Positions 52,901 through 60,790 of a stretch of DNA of 64,000 bases are shown piece after piece. The DNA lies in contig CACZBC010000017.1 of assembly GCA_902779315.1 (NCBI GenBank), forward strand, positions 1 to 64,000, given 5' to 3'. This DNA comes from an uncultured Bacteroidales bacterium (GTDB lineage: Bacteria; Bacteroidota; Bacteroidia; Bacteroidales; Bacteroidaceae). The notes below the pieces were generated by a model. The model saw only the letters and a list, made by a program, of their open reading frames with translations, had not been told where the DNA came from and made no database searches. Position numbers and translations under genes: made by a program. How positions within the stretch are numbered: position 1 is the stretch's first letter; the number at the start of each line of letters is the position of its first letter.

Positions 52901-53700
52901 AGGACTTTGCCCTCCCAAGGAGTAGTGTACCCCATGTCGATACCGCCTTCTCTCTTGGTGTAGAGACCGCAGTCGGCAAAGGCACCGCCCCAGTTCTGGT
53001 GAACGTGGAATGCAATCACATTCTCTTCGCCGCCAAGCTTGATGAGTGCCTTCTGTTCGTCAGTCAGCAGGATGTATTCATCATTGTTCCAGCCGTTAGC
53101 ATAGTGAACATTGCCATCGCCGTCAATCCATTCGCCTTCGTAACCTGTGCGCTCGTAGACCAGCTCGCCATTGATGTAGTACTCTGCTGGAGCGTCATCG
53201 TGACCGCAAGCCAGATAAACGGGACCTGCAAGCAGTTCATTGGGGTCAATCTTCAGGATGCGGCGCACATAGATGTCTGCCATGATGCTGCTTCCTGTCC
53301 ATTGATAAGAAGGACGTCCGTTGTACGTTGCGTCGCTGCTGTAGGGAGCAGTACGCTCTTCCCAGAGGATTTGAATCCCGTTTCCCTCTTCGTCAAACAC
53401 ATCGTCACTCACGTCATTTTCTTTTGGAGACATGTCGAAGCCGGGCTCGAACCATTCCCTGCCTTCTTCATCGTCGCAAGGGAAGCCACAGATGTGGTTG
53501 TAGTTCGCATTACGTTCGTTCCATTCTCCGTAGTCTGTCTGGGAGTTGTATACCCAGGTCCAGGCTTTCCATTCGATGTCTCCGTCCCAACGTGAAGAAG
53601 GTAACAAGATGACATTGGCGCCGACCGCAACAAGGCCGTCGCCTGCGCTGGCCATCAGAGAGAATAGCGCAGCTGCACAAAGAAGTAATGTTTTCTTCAT
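49957..53700 (-). CDS. Large secreted carbohydrate-binding-like protein with T9SS-type tail
   Basis: 1247 residues; signal peptide MKKTLLLCAAALFSLMASA. Two copies of a galactose-binding-like module (~140-245: IYVRRILKI...GHDDAPAEYYINGELV...NWGGAFADCGLY; ~535-620: WIRRNFELE...CHDDVYETYVNGHLL...NWGGYFYDCGINV), a CBM4/9-like jelly roll between (~280-425), a helical linker (~630-720), then lectin-like regions (TKDVIDPETG... to PGTYSNQ). The tail GIYNMLGQRLSKTQKGVNIVGGKKVIKK is a classic short T9SS type A-like sorting end. No catalytic domain recognised. It has its own promoter and terminator and is not part of the operon downstream, but shares a module with its DUF4965 protein. Confidence 0.87.
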   Translation of the reverse strand: MKKTLLLCAAALFSLMASAGDGLVAVGANVILLPSSRWDGDIEWKAWTWVYNSQTDYGEWNERNANYNHICGFPCDDEEGREWFEPGFDMSPKENDVSDDVFDEEGNGIQILWEERTAPYSSDATYNGRPSYQWTGSSIMADIYVRRILKIDPNELLAGPVYLACGHDDAPAEYYINGELVYERTGYEGEWIDGDGNVHYANGWNNDEYILLTDEQKALIKLGGEENVIAFHVHQNWGGAFADCGLYTKREGGIDMGYTTPWEGKVLFNSTGGYNNDGRSPSNNPKHPWSALYEAQPGDVYTFTLEGSSEDEPWMEQLQFKTPIKIEEGHYYNFKARLKADKDFSAVIVQLGDNDSDEIELAYEETTIAAPLEDEEDYEGTLVDIFFDGLDVNNFKLAFDFGGGQDSATVSISDISLLDMTDPEVDVELWVGTHYFNYIDFGKTVVKYWMYEFDEDGNEIKREATEEEREYADMEIIYETVDAPEIEGRVETLAWTQADFDDSMWDDQMMPTGSEGYMPEQQSIWPSGVLESTGHSSNYWIRRNFELEKVNERLSYELNVCHDDVYETYVNGHLLQKNVGWTNGKSPVQVHIPARYLNVGKNVIATYIQQNWGGYFYDCGINVSEVNPEEAKQKFDDALAYAETDTLLTNRMKKDVADLVAEAKQYYNENKTDAAEIQNYSKEFRAAINAIFRYSADVKTLKATYDICRLMEDKGYWGTALEDAVVALDTCSAPSQWSGVLNNLRNARKATAMERHTENYKGTVPQAASMDDLGITELDDPTLPRYYIYNVGAKNFLGGGEDWGAHQALEYVSNPMMIVQPTKDVIDPETGDVTYDEDGNPVTEPIEGAFYIETYRPNGNLGEMDFLGWNGYVDVGMGNREAGENLWEFIPVEGKPNVYNIAQYGKTFDSQTVVDEEGNETIIPGGKKYLGLRNGDNAYTPSHYIVDTDNKTPELETNQWMFITREEMLSFIANASETNPVDLSFLIQNPGYDQRLSIDDWMFTNGSVWGRGGNHQNFVLESYNSEEFNNSQDLYPNEEAEALPAGTYVLEVQGYYRDGIEQKHLEKVVAGEEISQRALIFAYTGSEDYYDNISTMCETMPLMPIHIEANKVPGIGFTYGGMSVPGTYSNQPMSACEQAANEYFQYGLYWNKLPFTIFEDDPGHVAIGIDKQYSEERLGGDWIVMDNWRLKYYGTNVEDPDAINGIVSDEINKGTKASKGIYNMLGQRLSKTQKGVNIVGGKKVIKK

Positions 53701-53743
53701 TTCGTCTATAGTTTAGTTAATACAAATTTGATAGTTCTGCGTA

Positions 53744-53774
53744 CAAAGATAGTGAATTTGTGTTTACGTTCAAA
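53744..53774 (-). promoter_or_regulatory. Promoter of the 1247-residue protein gene
   Basis: On the minus strand TTTG (53774-53771), a 19-bp spacer and TATCTTTG (53751-53744) match the consensus. It is back to back with the + strand promoter at 53792-53823, 17 bp away. Confidence 0.82.
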
Positions 53775-53791
53775 ACAAAATCGTACAAAAG

Positions 53792-53823
53792 TTTGCTTTA
53801 TATGACATTATTTTGTAACTTTG
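53792..53823 (+). promoter_or_regulatory. Promoter of the MBL-fold hydrolase gene
   Basis: TTTG (53792-53795), a 20-bp spacer and TAACTTTG (53816-53823) match the consensus, 23 bp before the ATG. Confidence 0.82.
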
Positions 53824-53846
53824 CGCATAAATAATAACGAAAAAGG

Positions 53847-54650
53847 ATGAATTTCATATCACTTGGCTCTGGTAGTAGTGGCAATTGCTATCTTTTGCAG
53901 TCGGGAGAGACGTCCATTCTTCTAGATGCAGGCATATCTGCTCGTAGTATGAAGAAAGTCTTCAAAGACTACGACATGAGCCTGGAGGAAGATGTTGGAG
54001 CTGTCTTCATCACGCATGATCATGCCGACCATATCAAGGCTGTGGGAGACATCGCCAAAGACTACGGAAAGACTATTTATGCCACAAAACTTGTGCACGA
54101 GGGCATCGCATGCAATCGTTGCCTGAAAACAGATGTACCTGCTGACCGTGTTGCTTTCCTCGAAAAGGGTAAGACGGTGGAGATAGGGAACTTTCGTATA
54201 ACGCCTTTCGATGTGCCTCACGACAGTCGCGACTGTGTGGGCTATGTCGTTGAGGCTGATGGTGTGCGCTTCTGTCTCATTACAGATGTGGGGCATGTGA
54301 CGGATACCATTCGAGAACAGGTCGGGCTGGCCAATTACTTGGTGCTCGAGTCGAATCACGACGTCAACATGCTTCTCATGGGCAAGTACTCGGCTTTCCT
54401 CAAGGAACGCATCAGCGGTGAGAACGGCCACCTGAGTAATGAACAGGCTGCTTACCTTCTTGCCGAGTATGCGACTCCGCAACTTCGTCATGTTTGGCTT
54501 TGCCATTTGAGCGAGGAAAACAACCATCCTGTGCTTGCACGCAAAACAGTTGAGGCGGTTCTTCGCCAGCATGGAATCATTCCTGGAGTGGACTTTGAAC
54601 TCGACATATTGAAAAGGAAGTCTCCTTCCAAGATGTATTCTCTTACATAA
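53847..54650 (+). CDS. MBL-fold metallohydrolase, YycJ/WalJ-like
   Basis: 267 residues. MNFISLGSGSSGNCYLL, SILLDAGISARSMKKVF, the metal-binding VFITHDHADHIKAV, FDVPHDSRDCVGY, ICLITDVGHV-like CLITDVGHVT and LVLESNHDVNML are typical of the YycJ/VicX branch of beta-lactamase-fold proteins, which bind two metal ions and are thought to act on nucleic acids or as nucleases. Substrate not known. Single gene with its own promoter, followed by a tRNA gene. Confidence 0.9.
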   Translation: MNFISLGSGSSGNCYLLQSGETSILLDAGISARSMKKVFKDYDMSLEEDVGAVFITHDHADHIKAVGDIAKDYGKTIYATKLVHEGIACNRCLKTDVPADRVAFLEKGKTVEIGNFRITPFDVPHDSRDCVGYVVEADGVRFCLITDVGHVTDTIREQVGLANYLVLESNHDVNMLLMGKYSAFLKERISGENGHLSNEQAAYLLAEYATPQLRHVWLCHLSEENNHPVLARKTVEAVLRQHGIIPGVDFELDILKRKSPSKMYSLT

Positions 54651-54673
54651 AAACGAAAAAAAACGTCAAAACA

Positions 54674-54705
54674 TTTGGCAGATTAAAGAAAAGTTCATAC
54701 CTTTG
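54674..54705 (+). promoter_or_regulatory. Promoter of tRNA-Lys (and perhaps aspS)
   Basis: TTTG (54674-54677), a 20-bp spacer and TACCTTTG (54698-54705) match the consensus, 24 bp before the tRNA. Confidence 0.85.
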
Positions 54706-54729
54706 CACCCGCAAACAAGAAAAGTGATG

Positions 54730-54802
54730 CGTCCTTAGCTCAGTTGGTAGAGCAATTGACTCTTAATCAATGGGTCCAGGGTTCGAGCCCCTGAGGGCGT
54801 AC
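54730..54802 (+). tRNA. tRNA-Lys (anticodon CUU)
   Basis: 73 nt. Acceptor stem GCGTCCT (54730-54736) pairs with AGGGCGT (54795-54801) through a G1-U72 wobble; D arm TAGCTCAGTTGGTAGAGC; anticodon stem ATTGA/TCAAT with loop CTCTTAA, anticodon CTT at 54763-54765 (codon AAG); T arm CAGGG-TTCGAGC-CCCTG; discriminator A. CCA is not encoded. A hairpin terminator follows. Confidence 0.97.
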
Positions 54803-54808
54803 AAGGTA

Positions 54809-54841
54809 GAAGGATGAGCTGGGTGACAGTTCATCCTTCTT
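54809..54841 (+). terminator. Hairpin after tRNA-Lys
   Basis: 13-bp stem (54809-54821 with 54829-54841, one G-U pair, AGAAGGATGA arm) with a 7-nt loop, followed by TCGTT. It separates the tRNA from aspS, 30 bp before the aspS ATG; readthrough could feed aspS, for which I see no other promoter. Confidence 0.7.
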
Positions 54842-54870
54842 CGTTAAGACGAAAAACATATAATATAATA

Positions 54871-56655
54871 ATGTATAGGACAAAAACATGCGGCGAGTTG
54901 CGACTCGCCAATATAGGAGAGAAGGTCACCCTTGCAGGATGGGTGCAGAGCGTCCACAACTTGGGCGCATTAACTTTTGTTGACCTGCGCGACCGTTATG
55001 GCATCACCCAACTTGCCTTCAACGAGGATGCTCCTGAAGAGCTTCGCCAGAAGGCAGGCCGTTTGGGACGTGAGTTCGTCATTCAGGCAAAGGGCGAGGT
55101 TGCCGAACGCTATTCCAAGAACAAGAACCTTGCGACGGGTGACATTGAGATACTCGTCACAGAACTTAATATCCTGAACGAGAGTTTGACGCCTCCTTTC
55201 ACTATCGAGGAGGAGAGCGATGGTGGTGATGACCTTCGCATGAAATATCGTTACCTCGATCTTCGTCGCCCCAATGTCCGCAAGAATCTGGAGCTTCGCC
55301 ATAAGTTTGCATTCGAGGTACGTCGTTATCTCGACCAGCATGGTTTCCTCGAGATAGAGACGCCTGTCCTGGTGAACAGTACGCCAGAAGGTGCAAGAGA
55401 CTTTGTCGTCCCCAGTCGTATGAACCCAGGTCAGTTCTATGCACTTCCCCAAAGTCCTCAGACGCTGAAGCAGTTGCTCATGGTGTCAGGTATGGATCGT
55501 TATTTCCAGATTGTGAAGTGCTTCCGCGACGAAGACCTTCGTGCCGACCGTCAGCCCGAGTTCACACAGATAGACTGTGAGATGTCGTTTGTTGAACAAG
55601 AAGACATTCTGCAGATGTTCGAGGGAATGAGCCGTCACCTCTTCAAGGCTCTTAAAGGCATCGATATTCCAGAACTGCCTCGCATGACTTGGGCTGATGC
55701 TATGAAGTACTATGGTAGCGACAAACCAGACACGCGTTTCGGCATGAGGTTCGTGGAGTTGAAGAACAACCAGCCAGACAATGCCTCTCGCGAAACGGTG
55801 GAGAGCATATTCCCTGCAGGTTTCCAGGTCTTCGATGACGCAGCCTACATCGGAGCCATCTGCTGCGAAGGTCAGGCCGTCTATACTCGTAAACAGCTCG
55901 ACCAACTGACAGACTTCGTGAAACGCCCACAAGTTGGCGCAAAAGGTCTCGTCTATGCTCGCGTAGGAGAAGACGGCAGCGTGAAGAGTTCTGTCGATAA
56001 GTTCTATACGCCCGAAACGCTCGAACTTCTTCGCGAGAAGATGAATGCAAAGGCAGGCGACCTCATTCTCATCCTCTGCGGCTCCGATGCCATGAAGGTT
56101 CGCAAGCAACTTAGCGAACTTCGCCTCGAGATGGGCAATCGCATGGGCCTTAGGGACAAGAGCAAGTATTCGTGTCTTTGGGTTATTGACTTCCCCATGT
56201 ACGAGTGGAGTGATGAAGAGCAGCGCCTCATGGCTATGCATCATCCGTTCACCTCACCCAAGCCTGAAGATATTCCTTTGCTCGACACAGACCCAGCCAG
56301 CGTTCGTGCCAATGCCTATGATATGGTAGTGAACGGTGTTGAGGTTGGCGGTGGCAGCATTCGTATCCACGATGCCAAGTTGCAACAGAAGATATTCGAA
56401 ATCCTCGGATTCACCCCAGAACAGGCTCAGCAGAAGTTCGGCTTCCTGATGAACGCCTTCAAGTATGGTGCGCCACCTCATGGCGGTTTGGCATATGGTC
56501 TGGATCGCTTCGTCAGTCTCTTCGCTGAACTCGATAGCATCCGCGACTGTATTGCCTTCCCAAAGAACAATAGCGGCAGGGACGTCATGCTCGACGCACC
56601 CGGTCCTATTGACCAGAAACAGCTCGACGAACTCTGCATTACGGTGAAAAGCTAA
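54871..56655 (+). CDS. aspS: Aspartyl-tRNA synthetase
   Basis: Start at [26 protein letters not shown] (54871); 594 residues, the standard bacterial length. N-terminal OB-fold anticodon-binding domain, class II core with motif 2 [18 protein letters not shown], the bacterial GAD insertion (~290-420) and motif 3 [22 protein letters not shown]. Whether it is tRNA-Asp-specific (with AsnRS) or also charges tRNA-Asn cannot be told here. A hairpin at 56673-56704 ends the gene. Confidence 0.98.
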   Translation: MYRTKTCGELRLANIGEKVTLAGWVQSVHNLGALTFVDLRDRYGITQLAFNEDAPEELRQKAGRLGREFVIQAKGEVAERYSKNKNLATGDIEILVTELNILNESLTPPFTIEEESDGGDDLRMKYRYLDLRRPNVRKNLELRHKFAFEVRRYLDQHGFLEIETPVLVNSTPEGARDFVVPSRMNPGQFYALPQSPQTLKQLLMVSGMDRYFQIVKCFRDEDLRADRQPEFTQIDCEMSFVEQEDILQMFEGMSRHLFKALKGIDIPELPRMTWADAMKYYGSDKPDTRFGMRFVELKNNQPDNASRETVESIFPAGFQVFDDAAYIGAICCEGQAVYTRKQLDQLTDFVKRPQVGAKGLVYARVGEDGSVKSSVDKFYTPETLELLREKMNAKAGDLILILCGSDAMKVRKQLSELRLEMGNRMGLRDKSKYSCLWVIDFPMYEWSDEEQRLMAMHHPFTSPKPEDIPLLDTDPASVRANAYDMVVNGVEVGGGSIRIHDAKLQQKIFEILGFTPEQAQQKFGFLMNAFKYGAPPHGGLAYGLDRFVSLFAELDSIRDCIAFPKNNSGRDVMLDAPGPIDQKQLDELCITVKS

Positions 56656-56672
56656 TGCGGTTCTCCAAGATG

Positions 56673-56704
56673 CAGGCAGCAGCGTTCGCAAACGTTGCTG
56701 CCTG
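56673..56704 (+). terminator. Hairpin after aspS
   Basis: 12-bp stem (56673-56684 with 56693-56704, one G-T pair, CAGGCAGCAGCG arm) with an 8-nt loop, 17 bp after the aspS stop. The following sequence is not T-rich; repeat array G begins 4 bp later. Confidence 0.7.
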
Positions 56705-56708
56705 TGTT

Positions 56709-56796
56709 GACAAACATCACGTGTGACAATTGCAAACATTACGTGTGACGATGACGATCATCACGTGTGACGATGAGAAAGTTAACGTGTCATATT
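56709..56796. repeat. 22-bp tandem repeat array G (CACGTG type)
   Basis: Four units whose ACGTG cores are spaced by exactly 22 bp (cores starting at 56718, 56740, 56762 and 56784), of the form (A/G)CAAACATCACGTGTGAC. It fills the gap between the aspS terminator and the Na/Pi cotransporter gene, ending 28 bp before the latter's ATG. No promoter was found in that gap. Confidence 0.88.
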
Positions 56797-56824
56797 GACG
56801 AATGTAGATTATATAAGAATTACT

Positions 56825-58531
56825 ATGTCTATCCTTGTTGTCTTTAAGCTATTAGGCTCGTTGGCGTTGCTGATGTTCGGCATGAAGTCGATGAGCGAGG
56901 CTCTGCAGAAAATGGCGGGCCCTCAGTTGCGACACGTACTTGGCGCGATGACCACAAATCGCTTTACTGGAGCACTGACTGGTATGTTCGTAACGGCTGC
57001 CGTACAAAGCTCTACTGCCACGACTTTGATGACTGTTTCGTTCGTGAATGCAGGCTTGCTCACACTCGTTCAAGCCATTTCAGTCATCATGGGAGCCAAC
57101 ATAGGAACCACTCTGACGGCATGGATTATGTCGCTCGGAATGGGCTTCAACATCTCGGATTTCGTCTATCCGGCCTTCTTCTTAGGTATCATCCTTATAT
57201 ATATGAAGAAGCGTCGCATTGTCGGCGACTTCCTCTTTGGTGTCGCTTTCCTGTTCTTGGGCTTGGCTACATTGAAGGAGACGGGTTTCTCATTGGTTGA
57301 CAGCCCTGAATCGAAGGAAGCCATTACAGCTTTCTTCTCGGAATACAGGAACGGCGGATTACTCGTAAACCTGCTCTTCCTTCTCATCGGTACGGTGCTG
57401 ACCCTTTGTGTACAGAGCTCAGCCGCTATTATGGCCATTACGATGATGCTTTGTTCAACGGGAGTTCTGCATATCGAACAAGGCGTGATGCTCGTTTTGG
57501 GCGAGAATGTCGGCACCACCATCACCTCTAACATTGTAGCGCTCAGTGCCAACACGCAAGCCAGACGGGCCGCCTTCGCTCACTTGAGCTTCAATGCTGT
57601 CGGTGTCTTCTGGGTTTTACTCTTGATGAAACCTTTCTTCGCAATGGTCTGTCACTTCTCCGGTTTCGACCCTGCAATGAGTCCAGAAGAGAGTGATTTC
57701 GCCATTAAAGCAAGTGTAGCCCTTGCCACCTTCCACTCCGCCTTCAACATCAGCAACACGCTGCTGCTCATTTGGTTCATCCCGCAGATTGAGAAGTTCG
57801 TTTGTTGGGCAATCCAGCCAAAGAGTCCGAAGGAGGAAGAAGACTTCCGTTTGCGGTTCATCACATCAGGTATCATGAAGACGCCTGAACTGTCTGTCCT
57901 CGAGGCACACAAGGAGATTTCTTCCTTCAGCGTTCGCATCCAGCGCATGTTTGGAATGGTCCACGAGTTGCTTACAGAAAAGGATCAGAATAAGTTCACA
58001 AAGCTCTTCAATCGCATCGAGAAGTACGAGAACATCGCAGACAATATGGAAATAAGTATTGCAGAATATCTCGACCAAGTGAGTGATGCGCATCTGAGCG
58101 ACGAAACGAAGGCAAAGATTCGTGCCATGCTTCGCGAAATATCTGAGGTTGAGAGTATTGGCGATTCGTGCTACCACATGGCACAAACCATTAACCAGAA
58201 GGTTCAAGGCAAGAAGGAGCACTTTACCGAAGAACAATACGAGCATCTGCATGCTATGATGAATCTCGTCGATCAAGCTTTGACACAGATGAACCAACTG
58301 ATGAACGGCAGGAAAGACTACTTCGACGTTTATAGGTGTTACAACACAGAAATCGAGATAAACAATTATCGCGATCAGTTGAAGTCACAAAACATCTTCG
58401 ACATAAATAATCACAAATACACATACGGCATAGGCACCATTTACATGGAACTTATCAACTCTTGTGAAAGGTTAGGTGATTATATTGTCAACGTGGTAGA
58501 AGCCCGTACTGGCACTAAGATGCACTTATAA
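56825..58531 (+). CDS. Na/Pi cotransporter family protein with PhoU-like C-terminus
   Basis: Start at MSILVVFKLLGSLALLMFGMKSMSEALQKMAG (56825); 568 residues. The two inverted-repeat halves carry the QSS signatures of SLC34/NptA-type transporters: FVTAAVQSSTATTLMTVSFVNAG and LCVQSSAAIMAITMML, with MGANIGTTLTAWI and LGENVGTTITSNIVALS. Residues ~385-560 are a helical PhoU-like domain. It imports phosphate or a similar anion with sodium. It converges on the MATE gene with only 6 bp between stops. Confidence 0.92.
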   Translation: MSILVVFKLLGSLALLMFGMKSMSEALQKMAGPQLRHVLGAMTTNRFTGALTGMFVTAAVQSSTATTLMTVSFVNAGLLTLVQAISVIMGANIGTTLTAWIMSLGMGFNISDFVYPAFFLGIILIYMKKRRIVGDFLFGVAFLFLGLATLKETGFSLVDSPESKEAITAFFSEYRNGGLLVNLLFLLIGTVLTLCVQSSAAIMAITMMLCSTGVLHIEQGVMLVLGENVGTTITSNIVALSANTQARRAAFAHLSFNAVGVFWVLLLMKPFFAMVCHFSGFDPAMSPEESDFAIKASVALATFHSAFNISNTLLLIWFIPQIEKFVCWAIQPKSPKEEEDFRLRFITSGIMKTPELSVLEAHKEISSFSVRIQRMFGMVHELLTEKDQNKFTKLFNRIEKYENIADNMEISIAEYLDQVSDAHLSDETKAKIRAMLREISEVESIGDSCYHMAQTINQKVQGKKEHFTEEQYEHLHAMMNLVDQALTQMNQLMNGRKDYFDVYRCYNTEIEINNYRDQLKSQNIFDINNHKYTYGIGTIYMELINSCERLGDYIVNVVEARTGTKMHL

Positions 58532-58537
58532 GCAATC

Positions 58538-59950
58538 TTACTTCAAGCTCTTTTTTAGCCAACTGTTTCCGTTGAATCTTATCAGGAAGATGAAGCCGCG
58601 GAAACACAATTCTATTGCCATAGCAATCCAGACGCCTCGCAGTCCCATAGAGGAAACAAGCAATAAAGCGAGAACAATACGCACCAGCCACATGCTTCCT
58701 AAGTTCATCGCACAAGGAATCAATGTGTCACGTGCTCCGACGAAGATGCCGTAGCAGACGATGCTGGCAGCAAACATGGGTTCAGCAAAGGCTTCTATGC
58801 GAAGGATCTGTACCGTCAGTTTTTGCACATCCAAATCTGGTGTCATGACGCTAAGCAAGGCTGGCGAGGTGGTGTACATCACTATGGCCATCACGGTCAT
58901 GAATGTTATGCCCATACTCAAAGTTATGCGTCCGAAGCTGCGAGCCAGAAAACGCCTGCCTGCTCCTAGACTTTGCCCTACAAGTGTTGTAGCTGCATCT
59001 GAAATTCCATAACCTGGCATATAGCAGAGCGCTTCGACGGTAATGCCAAAACTATTGGCAGCAATTGCAATCGTACCAAGTGGCGCAACAATAATTGTAC
59101 TTACAATTTGAGCGCCACATAGAATGACGTGCTCCACAGCTATAGGTGCTGAAATATGAAAACTTTCGCGCAATGTGCTTTTCTGGGGGATGAAGGTCCC
59201 GCTGTCCTGACGAAGAGAGAGTTCTTTGCTTCGAACGACAGTGAAGTAGCACATCAGCGAAGAACAGATGAAGAATGCAATGGCAGTTCCCAACACAGCA
59301 CCTACTACACCAAGTCCTGCACCTGGTATTGTGATGCCAAAATAAGTGCGGGTGGGGAAAATGAGCAGCCAGTTGAAGAAGACATCGAGCAAGCAAAGCC
59401 CGATATTCAATATGCTCGGAATGTGCATATTGCCGCTACAACGGAGCATACCAGCACAGAGCGAGTTCAACATCGAGAAAGGTATGCACATCGAGAAGAA
59501 CATGAAGTAGAGACTGGCATCGTGGCAGATGTCTGGTCCTCCACCTAGCCAATGAGGCAGATACTGGCTGATGCTAACACCAACGCAACTGAGCATCAGT
59601 GCAAAAAGAATACATGCCATGAAGCTTTGCCTCAACACCTCCCTGGCTCCGGCAAAGTCGTTGGCACCTATCTTATGTGCAACTTGAACATAGAAACCCA
59701 CACTGACCGCATGACAAAGGCTGCCGAAGAGCCAGATGCTGGTACTCACCAAGCCGATGCTCGCGCTGGCACTCGCGCCAAGACTGCCCACCATACTTGC
59801 ATCGATGTACTGCATCATAATGTGCACCAACTGTGCCATCATGCTGGGGAAACTGAGCAAGGCGGTAAGCTTGACTTGTGCAACCCAGTCGAGCTTGCCG
59901 CCTTCTCGTATGAGCGAGAGCAGTGCGTCTTTACTCTGCGTGTATTTCAT
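58538..59950 (-). CDS. MATE-family efflux transporter
   Basis: 470 residues with about 12 transmembrane helices. TALLSFPSMMAQLVHIMMQYIDASMVGSLGASASASIGLVSTSIWLFGSL, the MATE repeat FSMCIPFSMLNSLCAGMLRCSGNM and the second-half ALCYMPGYGISDAATTLVGQSLGAGR are diagnostic. It exports cationic compounds or drugs using sodium or protons; substrate unknown. Last gene of the five-gene run; its first 20 bp overlap the end of the DUF3737 gene. Confidence 0.95.
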   Translation of the reverse strand: MKYTQSKDALLSLIREGGKLDWVAQVKLTALLSFPSMMAQLVHIMMQYIDASMVGSLGASASASIGLVSTSIWLFGSLCHAVSVGFYVQVAHKIGANDFAGAREVLRQSFMACILFALMLSCVGVSISQYLPHWLGGGPDICHDASLYFMFFSMCIPFSMLNSLCAGMLRCSGNMHIPSILNIGLCLLDVFFNWLLIFPTRTYFGITIPGAGLGVVGAVLGTAIAFFICSSLMCYFTVVRSKELSLRQDSGTFIPQKSTLRESFHISAPIAVEHVILCGAQIVSTIIVAPLGTIAIAANSFGITVEALCYMPGYGISDAATTLVGQSLGAGRRFLARSFGRITLSMGITFMTVMAIVMYTTSPALLSVMTPDLDVQKLTVQILRIEAFAEPMFAASIVCYGIFVGARDTLIPCAMNLGSMWLVRIVLALLLVSSMGLRGVWIAMAIELCFRGFIFLIRFNGNSWLKKSLK

Positions 59951-60785
59951 TGATGGTGCAGTCGGCGGGTGCCTTCTGATTCTCGTCGATGATTAGTTCT
60001 CCTATATGTCCTGCGACAGTGATGCTGCCGCTAGTCGGGTTCTTGATGCTATGGACATTTCCCTTAATGCTTGCCTTGACAGTACTGTACTCGAGCATAA
60101 GATTTGCGTCGGCCCCGAAGGTGCAATCTACTAAAGTTAAGTTCTCGCAATAGCATAAAGGTTGTTCTCCAGTAATATGGCAACGAATGAGTGTAAGGTT
60201 GCGACTGTACCAGCCGAGGTACTCGCCATTTATCTCGCAGTCGGTAATCGCGACATTCTCGCAGTCCCAAAGCGCATCCTTGCTGTTCAGCAGTGAGTTC
60301 TTTATCTCTACATTCTTGCTATACTGAAAGGCATAATTCCCCTCAAGATGTAAGTTGTCGATACGGATGTTGTCGGTTCGCATGCCAATGTAGTCTGCGT
60401 TTAATATCTCGCAGTTGTGCATCCTGACTTGGTCGCAGTCCCACAAAGTTTCCTGCGCATTGGTGAATTGGCAATCACGAAGATCAATTCCTTGCATACG
60501 ACGAAACATTTTTGGCGCATCCACTAGGCAATGAGTCAGTTTGCCGTTCTCGCTGTACCAAAGCGAAGAGCGTGCCGATTCCTCGAAATGACAGTTGTGG
60601 GCAAGGAAACGACGACACTCCCAAAAGACATATTTACCTTGGAAAGTGCAATCATAGGCTTCGATGTTGCCACTTTCTTTAATGCTGGATTCGCCAAGGT
60701 GTATGGTCACACGCTCAAGCCGCGCATCATGCAACTTGTAAAGTGGTCTTTCACCGCCATATTCTTTATCCTGAATAACAACCAT
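59931..60785 (-). CDS. DUF3737 family beta-helix protein
   Basis: 284 residues without a signal peptide. MVVIQDKEYGGERPLYKLHDARLERVTIHLGESSIKES and the many short repeats (NIEAYDCTFQGKYVFWECRRF, NVEIKNSLLNSKDALWDCENVAITDCEINGEYLGWYSRNLTLIRCHI) mark DUF3737, predicted right-handed beta-helix. The Trp-x-Cys pattern recurs along the helix. Function unknown. It lies 5 bp after ettA and overlaps the MATE gene by 20 bp. Confidence 0.92.
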   Translation of the reverse strand: MVVIQDKEYGGERPLYKLHDARLERVTIHLGESSIKESGNIEAYDCTFQGKYVFWECRRFLAHNCHFEESARSSLWYSENGKLTHCLVDAPKMFRRMQGIDLRDCQFTNAQETLWDCDQVRMHNCEILNADYIGMRTDNIRIDNLHLEGNYAFQYSKNVEIKNSLLNSKDALWDCENVAITDCEINGEYLGWYSRNLTLIRCHITGEQPLCYCENLTLVDCTFGADANLMLEYSTVKASIKGNVHSIKNPTSGSITVAGHIGELIIDENQKAPADCTINEIHAE

Positions 60786-60790
60786 TTGTC

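Noticed and set aside
7063..56796. CRISPR arrays at the 22-bp tandem repeats
   Set aside because: Units are directly adjacent with no unique spacers, the period is 22 bp, and no cas genes are nearby.
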